From Thermoguttaceae bacterium (lineage in GTDB: Bacteria > Planctomycetota > Planctomycetia > Pirellulales > Thermoguttaceae), in NCBI GenBank assembly GCA_017549085.1, contig JAFYVO010000423.1, positions 1 to 17,428 on the forward strand: a stretch of DNA of 17,428 nucleotides. Reading direction: 5' to 3'. Every line of letters starts with the position of its first letter. Position 1 is the stretch's first letter. This document shows, piece after piece, positions 14,950 to 17,428 of the stretch. The translations under genes and the position numbers were made by a program. The notes below the pieces were generated by a model. That model had not been told where the DNA came from, ran no database searches, and saw only the letters and a program-made list of their open reading frames with translations.

Positions 14950-16557
14950 ATGACGGAGCGTTTCGAAAACGATAAAAAGTGCGATTATCGCAACGACGGT
15001 TGCGAGAAGCAAGGCGTCTTAAAAGATTACGCGGTCGTTTTAGCGGCGGCGATTATCATTTTGGGCGGGATTCACGCGTCGCGGAGTATTTTAGGCCCGA
15101 TCTTTTTGGCCGCCTTCTTTTCCGCGATGTTGGTGTCTCCGTTGCGTTGGCTTCGCTCGAAGGGGTTTTCGCAAGCGTTCTCGTTGTGCGCGGTGATTTT
15201 GTTCGTCTTGGCGGTCGGGATTGGAACGATGACGGTCGTCGGCGCGCAACTAACGCAGTTTGCGCGAGATATTCCGACTTATCGCGATCTTTTTAACGAC
15301 GAGTTGAAGAATTACAACTTGAATATCGGCGATTTTATCCCGTTTTTAAAAGAGGACGAGAAGCCGAAAGAAGAAGAGGCGGAGGAAAAGGCCGCCGAAC
15401 TCGCTTGGAAGCGGCGCGTTCGGTACGAGGTCGACCGAGCCGTCGAAAACGCGCGAATGCGCGACGCGACGGAGAAAACGCGGCGCGGCGACGAGTCGAA
15501 GCGTTCCGGCGAAACGACGAAACTCTTAAAGGAAACGGCGCGCCCGGCGGAGCTTGCGACCCTCGACGACGCTCGAATAACGCCGGTCGCTTATTGGAAG
15601 CAAGACGGCGCGACCGAGCAAACCGGTCTTATGCCGACGATGGAAAAAAATTCCGGCGTCTTGACCGCGGTCGACGCGCCCGACGGGTTGACGCCGCAAG
15701 CGCCGAAATCGGGGCTGATTGAAACGGCGCGCGAAGAAATCGCGGAAAGCGAAGAGACGAGCGAAGCGGCGTTAGCGGACGAAAACGTCGACGCGTTGTT
15801 CGTTGAAAGCGGCGAAGAAGAGGGGGAACCGGAACCGTTTGCGCCGCAAGTGAGCGTCGTCGCCGCCGGGTCGAACGAGCTTTTCCGCTTTTTGGCCGGA
15901 TTGGCGAGCGAGTTGAGCTACCTGGCGAGCAACGGTTTCATTTTGACGCTGTTGGTCATCTTTATGCTCTGCGAAACGGCGGCGATCCCGAAAAAAATGA
16001 CCGCCGCGCTCGGCAAGCAAGGCTTTGTCAACGAGCATATCCAAAAGGTGGTCGCCGACATTCGCAACTATATGGTCATTAAGACGTGGATGAGTTTGGG
16101 CGTCGGGACGTGCGTTACGTTGTTGCTGGTCGTTTCGGACGTTCAATACCCGTTGCTTTGGGGCTTCGTCGCGTTTTTGCTGAACTATATTCCGAACATC
16201 GGTTCCGTCGTCGCCGCGATTCCGCCGATCGTTTTGGCGACGGTCGAACACGGCGTCGTCGTCGGCGCGGTCGACGCGGTCTTCTTCGTGATCATCAACT
16301 GCACGATCGGTTACGCGATCGAGCCGCGCCTTCTTGGGAACGGACTCGACTTGTCGCCGTTGATTGTTTTGATCGCGTTGATTTTGTTCGGTTGGCTTCT
16401 CGGCCCGATCGGGATGTTCCTGTCGCCGCCGTTGGCCGTTATTATGAAGATTATTTTCCAATCGTTCCCGGAAACGCGTTGGATCGCCGTGTTGATGGCG
16501 AACCGACCGCCGAAAGAAAACGCCGCGGACGAGGAAAACGCCGAAGCGAGCGCGTAA
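14950..16557 (+). CDS. AI-2E/PerM family transporter with large hydrophilic insert
   Basis: Polytopic inner-membrane protein of the AI-2E transporter family (TqsA, PerM), 535 residues against the usual 340-380. Helices near 27-42, 48-64 and 76-97 form the first part. The second part (325-505) holds the conserved half: FILTLLVIFMLCE (330-342), LLWGFVAFLLNYIPNIGSVVA (402-422), IEPRLLGNGLDLSPLIVL (457-474) and GPIGMFLSPPLAVIMK (485-500). Between them, about 132-305 is an extra charged segment: Lys/Glu-rich at first (134-200), then acidic, probably disordered or partly helical. The flanking family parts are intact and in one frame, so it is an insertion, not a frameshift. The ribosome binding site is weak. 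The family includes exporters of the AI-2 signal but also Na+/H+ antiporters, so the substrate is open. A promoter (14860) and terminator (16574) flank it. Confidence 0.92.
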   Translation: MTERFENDKKCDYRNDGCEKQGVLKDYAVVLAAAIIILGGIHASRSILGPIFLAAFFSAMLVSPLRWLRSKGFSQAFSLCAVILFVLAVGIGTMTVVGAQLTQFARDIPTYRDLFNDELKNYNLNIGDFIPFLKEDEKPKEEEAEEKAAELAWKRRVRYEVDRAVENARMRDATEKTRRGDESKRSGETTKLLKETARPAELATLDDARITPVAYWKQDGATEQTGLMPTMEKNSGVLTAVDAPDGLTPQAPKSGLIETAREEIAESEETSEAALADENVDALFVESGEEEGEPEPFAPQVSVVAAGSNELFRFLAGLASELSYLASNGFILTLLVIFMLCETAAIPKKMTAALGKQGFVNEHIQKVVADIRNYMVIKTWMSLGVGTCVTLLLVVSDVQYPLLWGFVAFLLNYIPNIGSVVAAIPPIVLATVEHGVVVGAVDAVFFVIINCTIGYAIEPRLLGNGLDLSPLIVLIALILFGWLLGPIGMFLSPPLAVIMKIIFQSFPETRWIAVLMANRPPKENAADEENAEASA

Positions 16558-16573
16558 AAAGTCGAGCGTTGGA

Positions 16574-16601
16574 AGCGTCGCCGGAACGACGGCGGCGTTT
16601 T
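16574..16601 (+). terminator. Terminator of the AI-2E family gene
   Basis: A 10-bp stem (AGCGTCGCCG, 16574-16583, with CGGCGGCGTT, 16590-16599, two G-T wobbles), a 6-nt loop, then TT, giving a run of four T (16598-16601). It begins 17 bp past the stop codon. Confidence 0.65.
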
Positions 16602-16617
16602 CACGCGGCGGAAACGC

Positions 16618-16651
16618 AAAAAAAGCGTCGAACGCGAACGCTCGGCGCTTT
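16618..16651 (-). terminator. Terminator of the 56-residue lipoprotein gene
   Basis: AAAGCGTCGA (16622-16631) pairs with TCGGCGCTTT (16642-16651), with one G-T wobble and a 10-nt loop. On the minus strand a run of seven T follows (A7 at 16618-16624). It lies 30 bp past the stop at 16681. It faces the plus-strand terminator at 16574, as between two convergent genes. Confidence 0.8.
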
Positions 16652-16680
16652 AAAAATTTCGGACGCGGCCCGCGGGGCGA

Positions 16681-16851
16681 TCACCAAGCGGGTTTATCGG
16701 CGCTCAAGAAATCGTCGACCGTTTCGATTTGGTTCGACTTGCCTTTGCCGGAGCGGCAACCGAGCGACGCGGCGAACGTCGCCGAGAACAAAACGAGCAA
16801 AACGAGCGCGACGACGCGGCGCCGACGGCGAATTTCAAAAATGTTGCGCAT
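16681..16851 (-). CDS. 56-residue lipoprotein, unannotated size class
   Basis: A tiny predicted lipoprotein of unknown function. Residues 1-12 are strongly basic (MRNIFEIRRRRR), 13-28 hydrophobic, and 29-32 read S-L-G-C with Cys32 as the lipidation site, the same motif as in the lipoprotein at 173-394. The mature part is only 25 residues: a basic, Gly/Lys stretch (RSGKGKSN), then IETVDDFLSADKPAW at the end. Support for a real gene: AAGGAG 6 nt before the ATG, a promoter with a perfect -10 (16923-16950), and a terminator with seven T just after (16618-16651). Planctomycetes carry many tiny lipoproteins ending in a short conserved tail; the DDFL...P pattern recalls these, from memory and not checked. 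Confidence 0.82.
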   Translation of the reverse strand: MRNIFEIRRRRRVVALVLLVLFSATFAASLGCRSGKGKSNQIETVDDFLSADKPAW

Positions 16852-16922
16852 AAAACGCTCCTTAACGGCGTTGGTTGCGTTCGGCGAATCGCGGCGCGTT
16901 CCGTTGTCGCCGCGTTGCGAGA

Positions 16923-16950
16923 ATTATACCGAATTTTCGCGTTATTACAA
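16923..16950 (-). promoter_or_regulatory. Promoter of the 56-residue lipoprotein gene
   Basis: Minus strand: -35 TTGTAA (16945-16950, 4 of 6), 16-bp spacer, perfect -10 TATAAT (16923-16928). Start near 16916, leader about 65 nt. Confidence 0.6.
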
Positions 16951-17007
16951 ATATCGGATTTTCAGCGTTGGATCTTAACGGTTCGGCCTAATTTTTGTCG
17001 ATAATCA

Positions 17008-17037
17008 GTCGACTATTTCCTCGCGTCGCCGGTCGAC
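17008..17037 (+). promoter_or_regulatory. Paired GTCGAC palindromes upstream of rhaA
   Basis: Two GTCGAC hexamers (17008-17013 and 17032-17037) lie 24 bp centre to centre, 37-66 bp before the rhaA start. They could be an operator, but GTCGAC is frequent in this DNA and no convincing rhaA promoter is visible beside them. Confidence 0.2.
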
Positions 17038-17073
17038 GGAGCGCGAAACGATAATTTAGGAGTTTTAAATAAA

Positions 17074-17428
17074 ATGAGTAAAATCGAACAAGCGTTTGAA
17101 CTGGCGAAAGAACGATACGCGGAAATGGGCGTCGACGTCGACGCGGCGATGGCGAACCTCGCGAAGGTGAAAATTTCGCTCCACTGCTGGCAAGGGGACG
17201 ACGTCGGCGGTTTCGAAAACGCGTCCGGACTGACCGGCGGCGGGATTCTCGCGACCGGCAACTATCCGGGGAAAGCGCGCACGCCGGACGAACTCCGCGC
17301 CGACGCCGAAAAAGCGTTTTCGTTGATTCCGGGGAAACACCGCTTCAACCTGCACGCGATTTACCTTGAAAACGGCGGCAAAAAAGTCGACCGCGACGAA
17401 ATCGAACCGGCGCACTTCCAAGGCTGGA
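17074..17428 (+). CDS. rhaA: L-rhamnose isomerase, N-terminal part
   Basis: First 118 residues of L-rhamnose isomerase, which converts L-rhamnose to L-rhamnulose in the cytoplasm, the first step of rhamnose catabolism. The visible part resembles the E. coli enzyme (419 residues) closely: [19 protein letters not shown] (4-22), the hallmark [15 protein letters not shown] (35-49), [20 protein letters not shown] (55-74) and [11 protein letters not shown] (90-100). The metal and substrate residues of the barrel lie further on, outside the window. The ATG at 17074 gives the expected N-terminus; TAGGAG (17057-17062) lies 11 nt upstream, a long gap. The gene is cut by the window edge, not broken. Other rhamnose genes (kinase, aldolase, transporter) would be looked for downstream. 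No clear promoter is seen. Confidence 0.96.
   Translation, partial: MSKIEQAFELAKERYAEMGVDVDAAMANLAKVKISLHCWQGDDVGGFENASGLTGGGILATGNYPGKARTPDELRADAEKAFSLIPGKHRFNLHAIYLENGGKKVDRDEIEPAHFQGW

Overview
The window looks like the chromosome of a planctomycete. The best marker is the gene at 5576-6640. It combines a type IV prepilin cleavage motif (G|FTLVELL), the DUF1559 body and an H-x9-DG motif near its C-terminus, a combination greatly expanded in Planctomycetes and related phyla. A secreted squalene-cyclase-like toroid protein, a flotillin/NfeD pair and several tiny lipoproteins fit the same picture. Codon use is uniform (GCG, TTG, GTC, GAC favoured), so nothing looks recently transferred. I see no rRNA, tRNA, insertion sequence, prophage, CRISPR array or origin. 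Assignment below phylum level is not possible from this text.

Layout: (1) 1-75 is a 15-bp tandem repeat. (2) 116-4094 is a run of minus-strand genes, most with their own promoter or terminator: an Ala/Pro/Glu-rich lipoprotein, a ZnuB-like metal permease, type I GAPDH and a Nif3-family metal-centre protein. (3) At 4179-4229 two promoters diverge from one shared -35 hexamer, one towards nif3 and one towards an unrecognised membrane-associated protein (4329-5441). (4) 5576-12080 is a co-directional plus-strand block: DUF1559 pseudopilin-like protein, exported toroid-repeat protein with an RGG-like linker, MacB/LolD-type ATPase, and a 1029-residue permease with two FtsX modules. It ends in a strong bidirectional terminator. 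(5) 12215-14753 is a divergent pair of flotillin (minus) and NfeD-like OB-fold protein (plus), each with a recognisable promoter. (6) 14950-16557 is an AI-2E/PerM family transporter carrying a hydrophilic insert of about 175 residues. (7) 16681-16851 holds a 56-residue lipoprotein on the minus strand, below the size most gene finders keep. (8) From 17074 the N-terminal part of L-rhamnose isomerase runs off the window.

Most genes serve housekeeping or envelope roles: glycolysis, metal uptake, membrane organisation, export and sugar catabolism. The ATPase (8154-8966) and permease (8991-12080) almost certainly form one transporter. Flotillin and the NfeD-like protein probably act together in membrane microdomains. 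Whether the transporter works with the toroid protein and pseudopilin before it is inference from gene order. I did not find a clearly new defence or mobile system. The items most worth checking are the shared -35 promoter, the AI-2E insert, the EF-hand-like loop in the NfeD-like protein, the unknown gene at 4329, and the tiny lipoprotein.
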